64,000 nucleotides of DNA from Aporrectodea caliginosa (Eukaryota; Annelida; Clitellata; Crassiclitellata; Lumbricidae), in contig JACEVL010000032.1 in NCBI GenBank assembly GCA_020284085.1, positions 1,001,001 to 1,065,000 on the forward strand, given 5' to 3'. The position numbers and the translations under genes are program-made. Of this stretch, positions 57,846 to 64,000 are shown piece after piece; positions within the stretch are counted from its first letter, which is position 1, and the number at the start of each line of letters is the position of its first letter. The notes below the pieces were generated by a model. It did no database searches, was not told the DNA's origin, and saw nothing but the letters and a program-made list of their open reading frames with translations.

Positions 57846-60800
57846 TATATGTATACATATATGTATATATATATATATATATACATATATATATACATAT
57901 ATATATGTATACATACATATGTATACATATGTATACATAGTATACATATACATAGTATACATAGTATACATAGTATACATAGTATACATAGGCCCCTGGT
58001 GTGGGCCAGTGGACCGGAATGGGAAAATTGAAATGTCCCATGGGGTGGGACTGTGGACCGGAAAGGGTTAATCCTTTAACGATGAGCTGCACTGGTTTCC
58101 CAGTCACTTAGTACACGCTTGTCGTTAAAGGGTTGAAGGAAGATAAATGCTAATTTATTACACACCTTTATAACAGTATTTATCAGAGGTTGGACTGGAA
58201 TTTGAACCCTTAACACAGAGGTCAAGTGCAATTTTCCCACTGCCAACCCAAAAAAATTTGAAGTTGGAGAAGGCTGTACCTTTAGTTTGTGGTTGTTTTT
58301 ATTGTTGCAGATGGTTTTCAAGGTGGCATAGCAGTGTCTTCTGGAGGGAAACTGCCTTGCAAATGCATATTCCACATTACTGCCAAAGATACAAAGGGGT
58401 GGAAAGCAGTGATTGGAAATGTCCTGCAGGCAGCAGATAGTATGAAGGTGACGTCCATTGCTATACCACCAGTGGGAGTTGGTTAGTATCCAAAGCACAT
58501 TACTTTGTAATAGAATTTTTTATGCGTGCACTGCAGCAAACATGTTTAAACTGAGCCTCAAAGTGATTTATATCATCAACTTATTTGGTTTGGTACACCA
58601 CAGCAACTTCTGAAACTCGACTATACCTTGCTCTCTGAAAAGTTTCCGCATTTCACATTCTCATCTAGTGTCCGTGACTTGGGTGTCGCCCTAGATAGCT
58701 CTCTTACCTTCACTGAACACGTATCCAAGCTTACCCGCTTTTCTTACTTCCAACTTAGGCGTCTTAGAGAGCTATTCGCAGATCTGTTTCATCCTCTACC
58801 TTCACCTCAATTGTCCATGCTTTTGTCTGTTCTCGAATTGACTATTGTAATTCTCTCCTTGTTGGAAGGTTCGTCTATCTCCTCATCAGTCTGTACTGAA
58901 TGCTGCTGCCAGACTTATAGCTCGCCTCCCTCGATTCTCTCACATCTCTACATTTATGGCTGAACAACTTCATTGGCTTCCTCTCTCTGTGCGCATCCAA
59001 TTCAAAGTTCTCATTCTCATGCTCAAATCTCAACTGGGTCTTGCTCCAAAATATGTTTGTCACCAAATTCTCCGCCCCCTCTCTGCCACGTCAAAGCGTC
59101 CTCTCAGATCCTCTGACCGGTTTGACCTTTTTGTTCCCCGTGTTAGGACCACAATGGCTCAATCCAGGTCCTTTGTGTGCATAGGTCCCTCTCTATGGAA
59201 TCGACTTCCTCCTTCTCTACGCTCTACAATCCTCTCTAGTAGCATATCTACCTCTTTCTCTCACCTTAAAACCTTCCCTTTTCCTCAGAGTACCTCGCAC
59301 TGGGAGCGCTTCTGAAAGGCTTATGCTATGACGAGCGCTTTATAAATGATCAAATACAATACAATATCATCAATTCTTTTTCAAAATATGGTGGATATTT
59401 ATACTGTTCATATGTATCCTAGTGACAGTTTGTGTCGATCCTCAACACCAGGCATTAAGATCACTCATTCTGTAATGTTAGGCACCTTGTATACTGAGCT
59501 AGAACAACTGGTAAATTGTTCTGTCACAACTGGGTTCTTGCAGCATTCAATACTCCACTACTGCAGAAATCAGGCCTAGATGATTTGACGTGAAATATTG
59601 CCAGGTGATCTCAAACTCATCTGTCCTTAGTATGATACTAGTAAAGGTAATATCCCAGCAACTTATTAACTCATCAACATTCAATAAGTTGCCATCTGAC
59701 AGACCAGTCTGTTGAGGCTGAGTATCAGAGACTTCAACATACCTTGGAAGGGAGAAGTGCAGCGACAACTGCAAACAGCTAATAAAGTGAGAGACAGACA
59801 GACAGACAGAGAGAGAGAGACAGAGAGCGAGCGGCCACGTTTGATGAGCTACCGCCAAAGACTTTGTTAAGCTTGGATGATGTACGATAGAGTGACAGCT
59901 GTGTTAACCTAGTTACTGACAAAGAAGTCCGCCTGTGGCGACGTTCGCTAAGGAATCCATGTGCGCCAAGAGAGGCCTCAACAGAAGCTGTCGAAGGCTG
60001 GTTTCCACCTTTCACCCAGGTCCCACAGTTCGCCTTCCTGGGGACAACGCAACAGTCGTAATTGGATAATCTCAATGTACTTGGCACTTTGTTCCTTGAG
60101 ATACTGAGTCAGCATCTGTGCTGCGTTGTTAGCATCAGTATGGGAAATTCAGTGGCGGTTGTCAACAGCGTTCTCACCATCATCAGTTTGCTGTCTTACT
60201 TTGGCTTTGTCATAATAGAAACTGCTGGCTTCTTTACTTACAGGTCGTGGCAGTGTCACAATAGAAGATCTTGCTGAAGCAATTTATGATGAAGTTGACA
60301 ATTTCTCTCAGAAGCGGCCACAGTATCTTCAGACCATAACTGTTTCCATCCTGGATCATGGAATGCTGAATGATTTCGTTACAGCAACTGAAAAAGCAGT
60401 GAAACTGCAGGGAAAACCGTTTAAAAAGCTGTTATCCAAGGCATCAGGTTGCATTCATTATGTTTGATGCAGTTTCAAAAATCAATATAGTTATACGCTT
60501 AACAGATATCAATATTTACTTTCTCCTTTATGAATTCTTAGTTGCTGCCTTTCTGAACACATTTGTAAAGATTAAATTCTATTACCCATTATTCAAATGT
60601 CCGTGTGGTTGGTCTATGTGGGCACTGTTGCTATGAGATTTGTGGTGGATATGTTGAGGAACTATTTTGTAGTGGATGTGTTGAAGAACAATTTTGTTGT
60701 TGAATGTGCTAAAGGGACAATTTTGTGGCGGATATGTTGAGGAACAATTTTGTAGTGGATATGCTGAATTTGAGTGAACAAGTAAGGACTGATGCCATTT

Positions 60801-63152
60801 CTTATCAGTGATATCTGTTGGGCAAAGTGTTGCGTCTGCTGAGGACAGCAAGGTCACTGGAACGTCTGTATGCTTGTTCCAGGTGAAGACAAAATAATTT
60901 AAGGACACGAAGGAAAGAATTAAACCACAGATTTTTTGCATGAGTATTTTCAGTTTTAGTTGTAATTGAAGCATAGTCTCTCTGATGGCAGCTTTCATTT
61001 GGTGCCAAGAAATTTGGGTGATTTGGTGATTACATTACACAGTCTGGCAGAGATAGGGTCTTTCAGCGGAAAAATAGCCTTACAACTGGTGTACAGTAGC
61101 CGTTGTCTCATCGTTATAGACCGCCTGGCCAGTAAGAATGAAGAACGATCTCACGTGATGTACTTGGGCGCAAACCCGGGAAGCAGCAATGAAAGCTAAT
61201 TCTAAATCTGGTTTTTGTCGGCTTGTGCAATTTACAGAGAATTTTGTGGGAAATTTTTTTCAGCTTGTAAAATTTACAAAGTGTTTTGGATGTGCATTGC
61301 TTAGCTCTGAAGAAAAGTTAATGCACGGCATATGTTTTTGCTGTTTTAGACGTGGTGAAAGCAGTGTTTAATGACTTTAAGGATCAGTTAACAGGTGATG
61401 ATTCAAAAGAGGACAGTGGCAGAAAGAAAACCTACAAGGGGAGAAAACCAAACAAACCAACAACACATTTGCCACCATCCAAACGTGTTCTGAGAATTTA
61501 TGGTCTCAGTGCATCTAACGTCAATTCGGCCATTTCTGACATCCAACAACACTGCAAAGAAACCAAGTCAGAAGAAACACTAGAGTCTAGATCTGTGAAA
61601 GAAGCCATTTCCAAACTAACTGCAGATCAGGTTTCTTTGCCATATTATTTATTGAAATATTTTAATAATGTGCTCTGATTAATTTCCTAATTTACTTCTG
61701 GTTTTCAACAAAATATATAGTCCTGAACCCATGGGTTGTCTTATGGTAGCCGGCAATTAGGTGCTGGTGCCAACAGCCCTCCGCGTCGATGACTAATCTG
61801 CCACTGTACCTAGCGCATACAGGTTCAACTGCAAAACTTCAGACGCGACAGACAATGTCTGTAATTCCACCGCAAAACATGACAAAGCTTTTAGAACTTA
61901 GACCCACTTTCCGTATTATGCTTCTTCAGTCGGGTTTTAGGATTTTGATTTAAGGGCGCGGGCTTGACCCCGGGAATTCGGGGGCCCGTTGACAGCCCTA
62001 GTGAAGGCATGCTGTAATTTATATCAGAAAGATGCACAGTGACAGATAATAAGAAAAGAATGACTTATAAAGGCAGGGCAGTTACGACAACGTGTTGATG
62101 GATATGGTTACAAATCAGACGAAGAAAAACATGATATTGCTATATTTGTTTGCACGTGCTTCTAGGATCCATCAGGCTAACAGTTGTGAGTGCATCTAGG
62201 TTGTTACATTGTCTCGACAAACATAAGTGAAGTATTTTGAAGGGCTTTGGAAGCATTTTGTTAATAAGGAGGACATATTGCATAAAGTTAAGAAGATGAA
62301 AGTCTTCCAAATCATTTTAATCCCATTGTTATGTTTCGTAATGTTATACTATGTTATGTGAGAGAGAGGCCAATAAGAAAATTAATGTGGGAGACGATTT
62401 TAAACGACGGTCTCTTTGTTTTTAATTTTTTTAGGAGAGAAAGTTGAAGTCGTTGGAGAAGCAGTGTTCAGTGGAAATACACATCGATAAGACACCTGGT
62501 CGCGAAAAAATTCAATTAGTGACAGAAGATGGTGACATCAGTAAGGCCTCGTCAGGGATCTTCGACATTTTGTTGGGAATGGTCACTAGGGAAAGAAATT
62601 CTAGAGAACTGGAGCTTTTTTCAAAGCAGGTAAATGAAAACACATTATGCAGTGTAAAACATGTAATTGGCATTCATATAGCATTGCTGACTATTTGCAG
62701 ATCTTGTGTTACAAGAATTTGATGCTGGTTGTTTAATACTTTAACAATGAGAGCGTATTAAAAGCGACTGGGAAACCATTGCAGTTGAAGTGTTAAGGCA
62801 TATTATAAAAGACCTACTGGAAATATTAATAATGATACTGACTATGTGGTATGATATGCATTAGCTTTGTTAAAAGGGAATATTTTGTTGCTTAGTCAGC
62901 CTCTTCCTAAGTTCCATCTTTGTTTGTCTAAATCGTATTGTCTTTTGCAGGCTATTTGGCAGTATGACGAGGGTGGGACATTTAAAAATTATGGAGTTTA
63001 TGCTACTGGAACCATTGAGAAAGCACATCACCACAGAGAAAAAACTTTAGAATACACAGATTCAAAGGATGTGAAACACAAGTTTGACTTCAAGGCCATG
63101 ACAGATGATCGCAGCAAAGGTGGAAAGGTTGCCATCAAAAGAACCGTACCAG
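35816..63152 (+). CDS. PARP14: PARP14-like multidomain protein, 5' part (23 coding exons, 3' end outside window)
   Basis: Twenty-three exons join in frame over 7030 nt with GT-AG borders throughout. Order by residue: ten RRM-like repeats (1 to about 920), KH-like region (about 930-1390), macrodomain 1 (about 1410-1580), macrodomain 2 (about 1630-1800), acidic/basic linker (1805-1930), macrodomain 3 (about 1935-2125), linker and KH-like segment (2130-2275), WWE (2277-2343). This is the architecture of PARP14, a macrodomain-containing mono-ADP-ribosyltransferase of signalling and antiviral defence in vertebrates. The RRM array is far longer than in the vertebrate protein. The catalytic ART domain is expected to the right of 64000. 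An in-frame TGA directly upstream of ATG 35816 supports that start unless an upstream exon splices in. Confidence 0.9.
36106..36168. mobile_element. TTAA-flanked mini-MITE, copy 1 (63 bp)
   Basis: CCCTTTAACGAC...GTCGTTAAAGGG between TTAA 36102-36105 and TTAA 36169-36172. The TTAA duplication and CCC-starting ends fit piggyBac-type MITEs. Confidence 0.8.
36800..37062 (-). repeat. tRNA-derived SINE, copy 2
   Basis: Minus strand: head with A box TGGTTGAATGATAACAAGCT and B-box-like GCGGGTTCCATATC, then a body homologous to 780-1003 and an A-rich tail. The ORF through it is not coding until the exon acceptor at 37104. Confidence 0.65.
37105..37332 (+). CDS. PARP14: PARP14-like exon 2: RRM 1 end and RRM 2 start
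   Basis: Residues 63-138. Acceptor AGAATAG|TTGC; VAEFFL is helix 2 of RRM 1, TLFIRSV is beta-1 of RRM 2, ESPKKGGGT its turn. Donor GAAG|GTTTGT, phase 1. Confidence 0.87.
37333..38301. other. PARP14-like intron 2 with mini-MITE copy 2
   Basis: Contains 37824-37884, otherwise unremarkable AT-rich sequence. Confidence 0.6.
37824..37884. mobile_element. TTAA-flanked mini-MITE, copy 2 (61 bp)
   Basis: CCCTTTAACGAGGAGCTGCA...GTTGTTAAACGG. Left TTAA intact, right flank CTAA mutated. Confidence 0.75.
38302..38652 (+). CDS. PARP14: PARP14-like exon 3: RRM 2 end, acidic spacer, RRM 3 start
   Basis: Residues 139-255. VAKALFEQ is helix 2; a Glu/Asp-rich spacer ([18 protein letters not shown]) precedes CTICIQNV (beta-1) and EKSGGGN. 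Donor GATG|GTATGT, phase 1. Confidence 0.88.
38653..40097. other. PARP14-like intron 3 with hAT element
   Basis: 38653-39084 has no recognised feature. The hAT element 39085-39989 fills most of the rest. Confidence 0.6.
39085..39989. mobile_element. hAT-type non-autonomous element (905 bp)
   Basis: Imperfect inverted ends TAGTGTTGTGAG / GCTACATCACTA, with exact 8-bp duplication GTTCTGTG at 39077-39084 and 39990-39997. TTTTCCGGAAAATTTCC is iterated near both ends (subterminal repeats). 39612-39672 is a fragment of another repeat, shared with 15361-15425. Confidence 0.87.
40098..40391 (+). CDS. PARP14: PARP14-like exon 4: RRM 3 end and RRM 4 start
   Basis: Residues 256-353. [14 protein letters not shown] ends RRM 3; DVLVRGIP and EQDGGGT start RRM 4. 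Donor CAAG|GTAAAT, phase 1. Confidence 0.88.
40538..40795 (+). CDS. PARP14: PARP14-like exon 5: RRM 4 end and RRM 5 start
   Basis: Residues 354-439. [15 protein letters not shown], then [10 protein letters not shown] and [11 protein letters not shown]. Donor GCAG|GTGAAG, phase 1. Only 146 bp of intron separates it from exon 4, the shortest intron in the gene. Confidence 0.88.
40796..41596. other. PARP14-like intron 5
   Basis: AT-rich, no repeat or exon recognised. Confidence 0.5.
41597..41884 (+). CDS. PARP14: PARP14-like exon 6: RRM 5 end and RRM 6 start
   Basis: Residues 440-535. [16 protein letters not shown], then [10 protein letters not shown] and [11 protein letters not shown]. Donor GCAA|GTGAGT, phase 1. 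Confidence 0.88.
41885..42871. other. PARP14-like intron 6
   Basis: No recognised repeat. Short ORFs here have no family resemblance. Confidence 0.45.
42872..43168 (+). CDS. PARP14: PARP14-like exon 7: RRM 6 end and RRM 7 start
   Basis: Residues 536-634. [16 protein letters not shown], then [10 protein letters not shown] and [11 protein letters not shown]. Donor GAAG|GTTAGC, phase 1. Confidence 0.88.
43169..43588. other. PARP14-like intron 7
   Basis: Featureless AT-rich intron. Confidence 0.5.
43589..43840 (+). CDS. PARP14: PARP14-like exon 8: RRM 7 end and RRM 8 start
   Basis: Residues 635-718. [16 protein letters not shown], then [10 protein letters not shown] and [11 protein letters not shown]; the third glycine of the turn has become Glu. 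Donor CAAG|GTTATA, phase 1. Confidence 0.86.
43841..44505. other. PARP14-like intron 8
   Basis: No feature recognised. Confidence 0.45.
44506..44769 (+). CDS. PARP14: PARP14-like exon 9: RRM 8 end and degenerate RRM 9 start
   Basis: Residues 719-806. [17 protein letters not shown] ends RRM 8. The following unit ([20 protein letters not shown] to [12 protein letters not shown]) keeps the RRM length and beta-3 but lacks the SGGG turn. Donor CCAG|GTAAGA, phase 1. Confidence 0.82.
44770..45221. other. PARP14-like intron 9
   Basis: No feature recognised. Confidence 0.45.
45222..45449 (+). CDS. PARP14: PARP14-like exon 10: RRM 9 end and RRM 10 start
   Basis: Residues 807-882. [18 protein letters not shown], then [10 protein letters not shown] and [10 protein letters not shown], close to the turn of exon 2. 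Donor GATG|GTGAGT, phase 1. Confidence 0.87.
45450..46657. other. PARP14-like intron 10
   Basis: A short (AATC)n run at 45847-45863. Otherwise nothing recognised. Confidence 0.45.
46658..48361 (+). CDS. PARP14: PARP14-like exon 11: RRM 10 end, KH-like array, macrodomain 1 start
   Basis: Residues 883-1450, one exon of 1704 nt. [20 protein letters not shown] closes RRM 10. A long alpha/beta region corresponds in position and pattern to the KH-like array of PARP14; for example [20 protein letters not shown] and the repeated xxFxxxxxGxxxxVxxAxxxI units. The end starts macrodomain 1 with [20 protein letters not shown], the GD(I) and NAAN ADP-ribose motifs. The GG-rich loop reads [13 protein letters not shown], so one glycine is replaced. 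Donor GCAG|GTATGA, phase 1. The lack of introns here contrasts with the split RRM and macrodomain parts. Confidence 0.9.
48535..49700 (+). mobile_element. Tc1/mariner-superfamily element, DD37D type, 5' deleted coding region
   Basis: Ends CAGGGTGCGGCCGAAAAAAA are inverted over about 70 bp with very few mismatches, flanked by TA on both sides (48533-48534, 49701-49702). The interior encodes the catalytic half of a transposase but no DNA-binding domain. The near-identical ends suggest recent activity. Confidence 0.9.
48759..49406 (+). pseudogene. Transposase catalytic domain (DDE_3-like, DD37D), N-terminus missing
   Basis: Open for about 215 codons to TAA. The triad is FTDEK, then QQDGAPAH about 93 residues on, then [13 protein letters not shown]; 37 residues separate the second and third Asp, hence DD37D, the spacing of maT-like elements. 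The two N-terminal HTH motifs are absent. A short ATG frame at 48686 ([15 protein letters not shown]) may be the remnant of the original start, now out of frame. The copy cannot mobilise itself but could be moved by a complete relative. Confidence 0.85.
50677..51129 (+). CDS. PARP14: PARP14-like exon 12: most of macrodomain 1
   Basis: Residues 1451-1601. [20 protein letters not shown], then [14 protein letters not shown] and [13 protein letters not shown]. The second loop is SVGIFNF where SSGVFGF is usual. Acceptor GGTTTAG, donor TCAG|GTAATT, phase 1. Confidence 0.9.
51130..51664. other. PARP14-like intron 12 with old repeat fragment
   Basis: 51445-51535, read in reverse, resembles the host sequence around 5085-5105 and 6421-6510 (GGCCAAAAATTTCAGAACG...), an old unclassified repeat. 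Confidence 0.4.
51665..51813 (+). CDS. PARP14: PARP14-like exon 13: linker and macrodomain 2 start
   Basis: Residues 1602-1651. A basic Gly/Arg/Ser linker ([20 protein letters not shown]) then [14 protein letters not shown], the first strand and GSI of macrodomain 2. Donor AAG|GTAATG, phase 0. Confidence 0.88.
51855..51917. mobile_element. TTAA-flanked mini-MITE, copy 3 (63 bp)
   Basis: CACTTTAACAATGAGCTGTA...CGTTGTTAAAGAG. Left TTAA intact, right TTAC. Confidence 0.72.
52027..52735. mobile_element. Probable MITE with ACTAGCGG(A/G)CCGCCAG ends
   Basis: ACTAACGGGCCGCCAGTCACGTG at the left corresponds to inverted ACTAGCGGACCGCCAG units at the right (about 52681-52735). GGCGG(A/T)CCGCTAGT occurs three times between 52623 and 52735. 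Exact borders and target duplication unclear. Confidence 0.45.
52255..52445 (+). repeat. tRNA-derived SINE with LINE-like tail
   Basis: A head with A box TAGTCGAGTGGTTAGCG and perfect B box GGTTCGAATCC (52255-52329), then a short body, ending GAGTGCTTATGAGTAGTTAC like the L2/CR1-type LINE tails at 24085 and 56140. The anticodon arm does not fold well, so it is not a functional tRNA. Confidence 0.65.
53341..53574 (+). CDS. PARP14: PARP14-like exon 14: macrodomain 2, first half
   Basis: Residues 1652-1729. [20 protein letters not shown] then [20 protein letters not shown]. The NAAN motif is replaced by FNSAEKD, as in other macrodomain 2 sequences of PARP14. Phase 0 at both ends. Confidence 0.9.
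53575..54023. other. PARP14-like intron 14
   Basis: No feature recognised. Confidence 0.45.
54024..54248 (+). CDS. PARP14: PARP14-like exon 15: macrodomain 2, second half
   Basis: Residues 1730-1804. [20 protein letters not shown] is the second ADP-ribose loop and helix. Acceptor GCCATAG, donor GAT|GTGAGT, phase 0. Confidence 0.9.
54249..55268. other. PARP14-like intron 15
   Basis: 54560-55080 looks like an old, unclassified interspersed repeat by composition. No termini found. Confidence 0.35.
55269..55647 (+). CDS. PARP14: PARP14-like exon 16: acidic then basic linker
   Basis: Residues 1805-1930. After [11 protein letters not shown] the sequence is dominated by Asp/Glu (runs such as [10 protein letters not shown]), then Ser/Asn/Asp, then an Arg/Gly/His-rich stretch ([16 protein letters not shown]). 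Predicted disordered, separating macrodomains 2 and 3. Donor TCAG|GTAAGA, phase 1. The acidic part is encoded by GAxGAx triplet-like DNA. Confidence 0.88.
55648..56247. other. PARP14-like intron 16, half of it a SINE
   Basis: The SINE 55930-56212 ends about 35 bp before the acceptor at 56247. Confidence 0.7.
55930..56212 (+). repeat. tRNA-derived SINE with duplicated tRNA 3' half and LINE-like tail
   Basis: A head GGGGCGCGGTGGTGTAGGGG with B box GGTTCGAATCC. The block ATGTTCGGTGCCTTGCAGCC...TTCGAATCCAC occurs twice, at 55951-55999 and 56006-56054. The end GAAGCGCCTATGAGTATAAA then TCTTGAAGGGGCGCTATATA and (TGAA)n matches the LINE tail at 24085-24140. Confidence 0.88.
56248..56370 (+). CDS. 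PARP14: PARP14-like exon 17: macrodomain 3 start
   Basis: Residues 1931-1971. [20 protein letters not shown] then [21 protein letters not shown] stands in for NAAN. Donor ATGG|GTGAGT, phase 1. Confidence 0.9.
56371..56910. other. PARP14-like intron 17
   Basis: No feature recognised. Confidence 0.45.
56911..56973 (+). CDS. PARP14: PARP14-like exon 18: macrodomain 3 micro-exon
   Basis: 63 nt, residues 1972-1992, [20 protein letters not shown]. Acceptor GACTTCAG, donor CAGA|GTAAGT, phase 1. Too short to be found without the flanking frame. Confidence 0.87.
57160..58067. mobile_element. TTAA-flanked MITE swollen by a TATACA/TA microsatellite
   Basis: Ends CCCTTTCCGGTC / GACCGGAAAGGG are inverted and flanked by TTAA at 57156-57159 and 58068-58071. 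About 770 of the 908 bp (57222-57990) are TATACATA and TA repeats. TTAA plus a CCC start fits a piggyBac-type MITE. Confidence 0.75.
57222..57990. repeat. (TATACA)n/(TA)n microsatellite, about 770 bp
   Basis: Starts as CATCATAGTATA and ATAGTATACATAGTATACAT variants, becomes nearly pure TA in the middle, and returns to ATAGTATACAT at the right. The Tyr/Ile ORFs on both strands are artefacts. Confidence 0.95.
58072..58132. mobile_element. TTAA-flanked mini-MITE, copy 4 (61 bp)
   Basis: TCCTTTAACGATGAGCTGCA...CTTGTCGTTAAAGGG. Its left TTAA (58068-58071) is also the right flank of the 57160-58067 element; its right flank is TTGA. Confidence 0.75.
58311..58481 (+). CDS. PARP14: PARP14-like exon 19: macrodomain 3 middle
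   Basis: Residues 1993-2049. [20 protein letters not shown] then [12 protein letters not shown], the second loop region. Acceptor ATTGTTGCAG, donor GTTG|GTTAGT, phase 1. Confidence 0.9.
58482..60243. other. PARP14-like intron 19 with LINE fragment
   Basis: LINE at 58600-59372. A GACAGACAGACAGAGAGAGA run lies at 59792-59825. The rest is unremarkable. Confidence 0.6.
58600..59372 (+). mobile_element. 5'-truncated L2/CR1-like LINE 3' end
   Basis: Reverse-transcriptase C-terminal half in two frames: [20 protein letters not shown], and after a frameshift near 58870, [20 protein letters not shown] and [13 protein letters not shown]. The tail is GGGAGCGCTTCTGAAAGGCT ... GAGCGCTTTATAAATGATC with an (AATAC)n end. 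A different subfamily from 23519-24166 but close to 11624-12016. Confidence 0.85.
60244..60447 (+). CDS. PARP14: PARP14-like exon 20: macrodomain 3 end
   Basis: Residues 2050-2117. [20 protein letters not shown] then [20 protein letters not shown], the last strand and helix. Donor TCAG|GTTGCA is non-ideal after +2. Phase 1. Confidence 0.87.
60448..61349. other. PARP14-like intron 20 with tandem-like repeats
   Basis: 60640-60775 carries five diverged repeats of a GGATATGTTGAGGAACAATTTTGTAGT unit of 25-36 bp. Confidence 0.5.
61350..61630 (+). CDS. PARP14: PARP14-like exon 21: basic linker and KH-like start
   Basis: Residues 2118-2211. A basic linker ([17 protein letters not shown]) then [20 protein letters not shown]. 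This corresponds to the segment between macrodomain 3 and WWE in PARP14. Acceptor CTGTTTTAG, donor CAG|GTTTCT, phase 0. Confidence 0.87.
61631..62434. other. PARP14-like intron 21
   Basis: A GC-richer block at 61740-62004 ends in TTGACAGCCCTAGTG, a terminus seen in some hAT elements; I found no matching left end. Confidence 0.4.
62435..62629 (+). CDS. PARP14: PARP14-like exon 22: last KH-like domain
   Basis: Residues 2212-2276. [20 protein letters not shown] then [20 protein letters not shown]. Matches the KH-like module directly before WWE in PARP14. Phase 0 at both ends. Confidence 0.9.
62737..62792. mobile_element. TTAA-flanked mini-MITE, copy 5, reverse orientation (56 bp)
   Basis: Reverse complement of the family (GGTTTCCCAGTCGCTTTTAA...), between TTAA 62733-62736 and TTAA 62793-62796. 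Confidence 0.72.
62951..63152 (+). CDS. PARP14: PARP14-like exon 23: WWE domain
   Basis: Residues 2277-2343. [20 protein letters not shown] then [20 protein letters not shown], a WWE fold that in this family binds ADP-ribose chains or mediates protein contacts. The first signature W is present; the second position is less clear. Donor CCAG|GTAAGT, phase 1, so coding continues to the right. Confidence 0.9.
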
Positions 63153-64000
63153 GTAAGTTACTTCGTTACTTCATTCTGTGACCACTATTTAATAACTGTA
63201 AGTAACCAAACTGAACATTATCTGTCAGTTAGCAGCATTTCTTGGTTACAAACAAGGGCTGCTGATGTATGTTTCACTGGTTTATGTGAGTAAAATGGTA
63301 AGGCTTTAGTTTATGTGACCCACCTCCTGCTTCTTTTTACTTAATATCTCAATTAAATTTCACGTTTAACTGGTGTATGTGACTAAGAGTCCTACAAATG
63401 CCAGAAAAAACAGTGCCAAAACATCCTGATAATTGTATATTGTCTGGTGATTAGCTAATATATTGACAACCATACTACACGTGTTTAACTCCTAGTTTTT
63501 GTCCAGAATGAACTTGAATGCCTTATTGTTAAACTGGGATATGCTGTTGCCCTCAGTTTTACTTTGAGTGCTTCTTCAATCATCTTGTCTGATTTTCTTA
63601 TACTAATCTCCTTCAGTCTCTTATACAAAGTTGTTATAGACTCAGACATCTGTGAATTGTGAAGTTCAGTGTGCCTAAAGGACGTGAAATCTCTGCTGTT
63701 GTTCTTTACCCTTATGTCTTTGTCTACATTGTGGACTAGACAAGTTGTCTGTGCCATGTCTGTTTATTGGGTTGGTGCTTTTTTGCTGTGCTTTTTGCTA
63801 AAGCATCTTGCAGCTGCAAGACTTAACCTTTGATGACCTGTGGACAATTATGCTTTGATAAGATACAATTAATAAGTTAAGGCAAGGAAATGTGAAGTAT
63901 GTAACGTAAGCAAGATATGCTTATTTTACGTTAGCTCCTTTAGGCTCCTTCTTTATCTTTTCTTACCTTTCCTCATGGCATCTAATGACTCAAGGACTTC
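63153..64000. other. Start of PARP14-like intron 23, no further exon in window
   Basis: No ART-domain exon (H-Y-[E/I] motifs) can be read here on either strand. AT-rich intronic sequence to the window end. Confidence 0.5.

Noticed and set aside
57294..58107. Long Tyr/Ile ORFs on both strands
   Set aside because: They are translations of the TATACA/TA microsatellite, open in many frames on both strands.

Overview
Eukaryotic nuclear DNA from an animal, AT-rich, with intron-split genes, GT-AG splice sites and about half of the window in transposon relics. The gene content (a flavin polyamine oxidase; a PARP14-type multidomain protein), the L2/CR1-like LINE tails, the tRNA-headed SINEs, the many hAT-type MITEs and the recurring TAGGCCTA word suggest a marine invertebrate (echinoderm-, hemichordate- or mollusc-like). 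I cannot name the species from the sequence alone.

Layout. 1-560 holds one exon, probably the 3' end of an unrecognised plus-strand gene. 560-16100 is an accessory block: a minus-strand LINE reverse transcriptase relic, a stack of nested DNA transposons (several with exact target duplications), an internally deleted pogo-like transposon, a THAP-domain exon with an inverted duplication, and 61-bp tandem repeats. 16128-25971 is a complete five-exon polyamine oxidase gene (487 aa); its introns carry hAT MITEs, a minisatellite and LINE pieces, one starting only a few bases after a splice donor. 25972-35815 is intergenic with a few repeats.

35816-63152 holds 23 consecutive in-phase coding exons of a PARP14-like protein. 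I joined them by hand: 7030 nt, 2343 codons plus one base, no internal stop. The order is ten RRM-like repeats, a long KH-like region, macrodomain 1, macrodomain 2, an acidic then basic linker, macrodomain 3, a final KH-like segment and a WWE domain. The ADP-ribosyltransferase domain should lie beyond the right edge. Every intron in the RRM array is phase 1 and cuts each RRM after strand beta-3, so the array looks built by serial duplication of a shifted exon.

The introns of this gene hold a mariner-type element with a DD37D triad, a hAT element, tRNA-derived SINEs, a LINE fragment, and five copies of a tiny TTAA-flanked palindromic MITE. A related TTAA-flanked MITE has been swollen by about 770 bp of TATACA/TA microsatellite. 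The two recognised genes share a strand but have no evident functional link: one oxidises polyamines, the other belongs to a family that reads and writes ADP-ribose, often in innate immunity.
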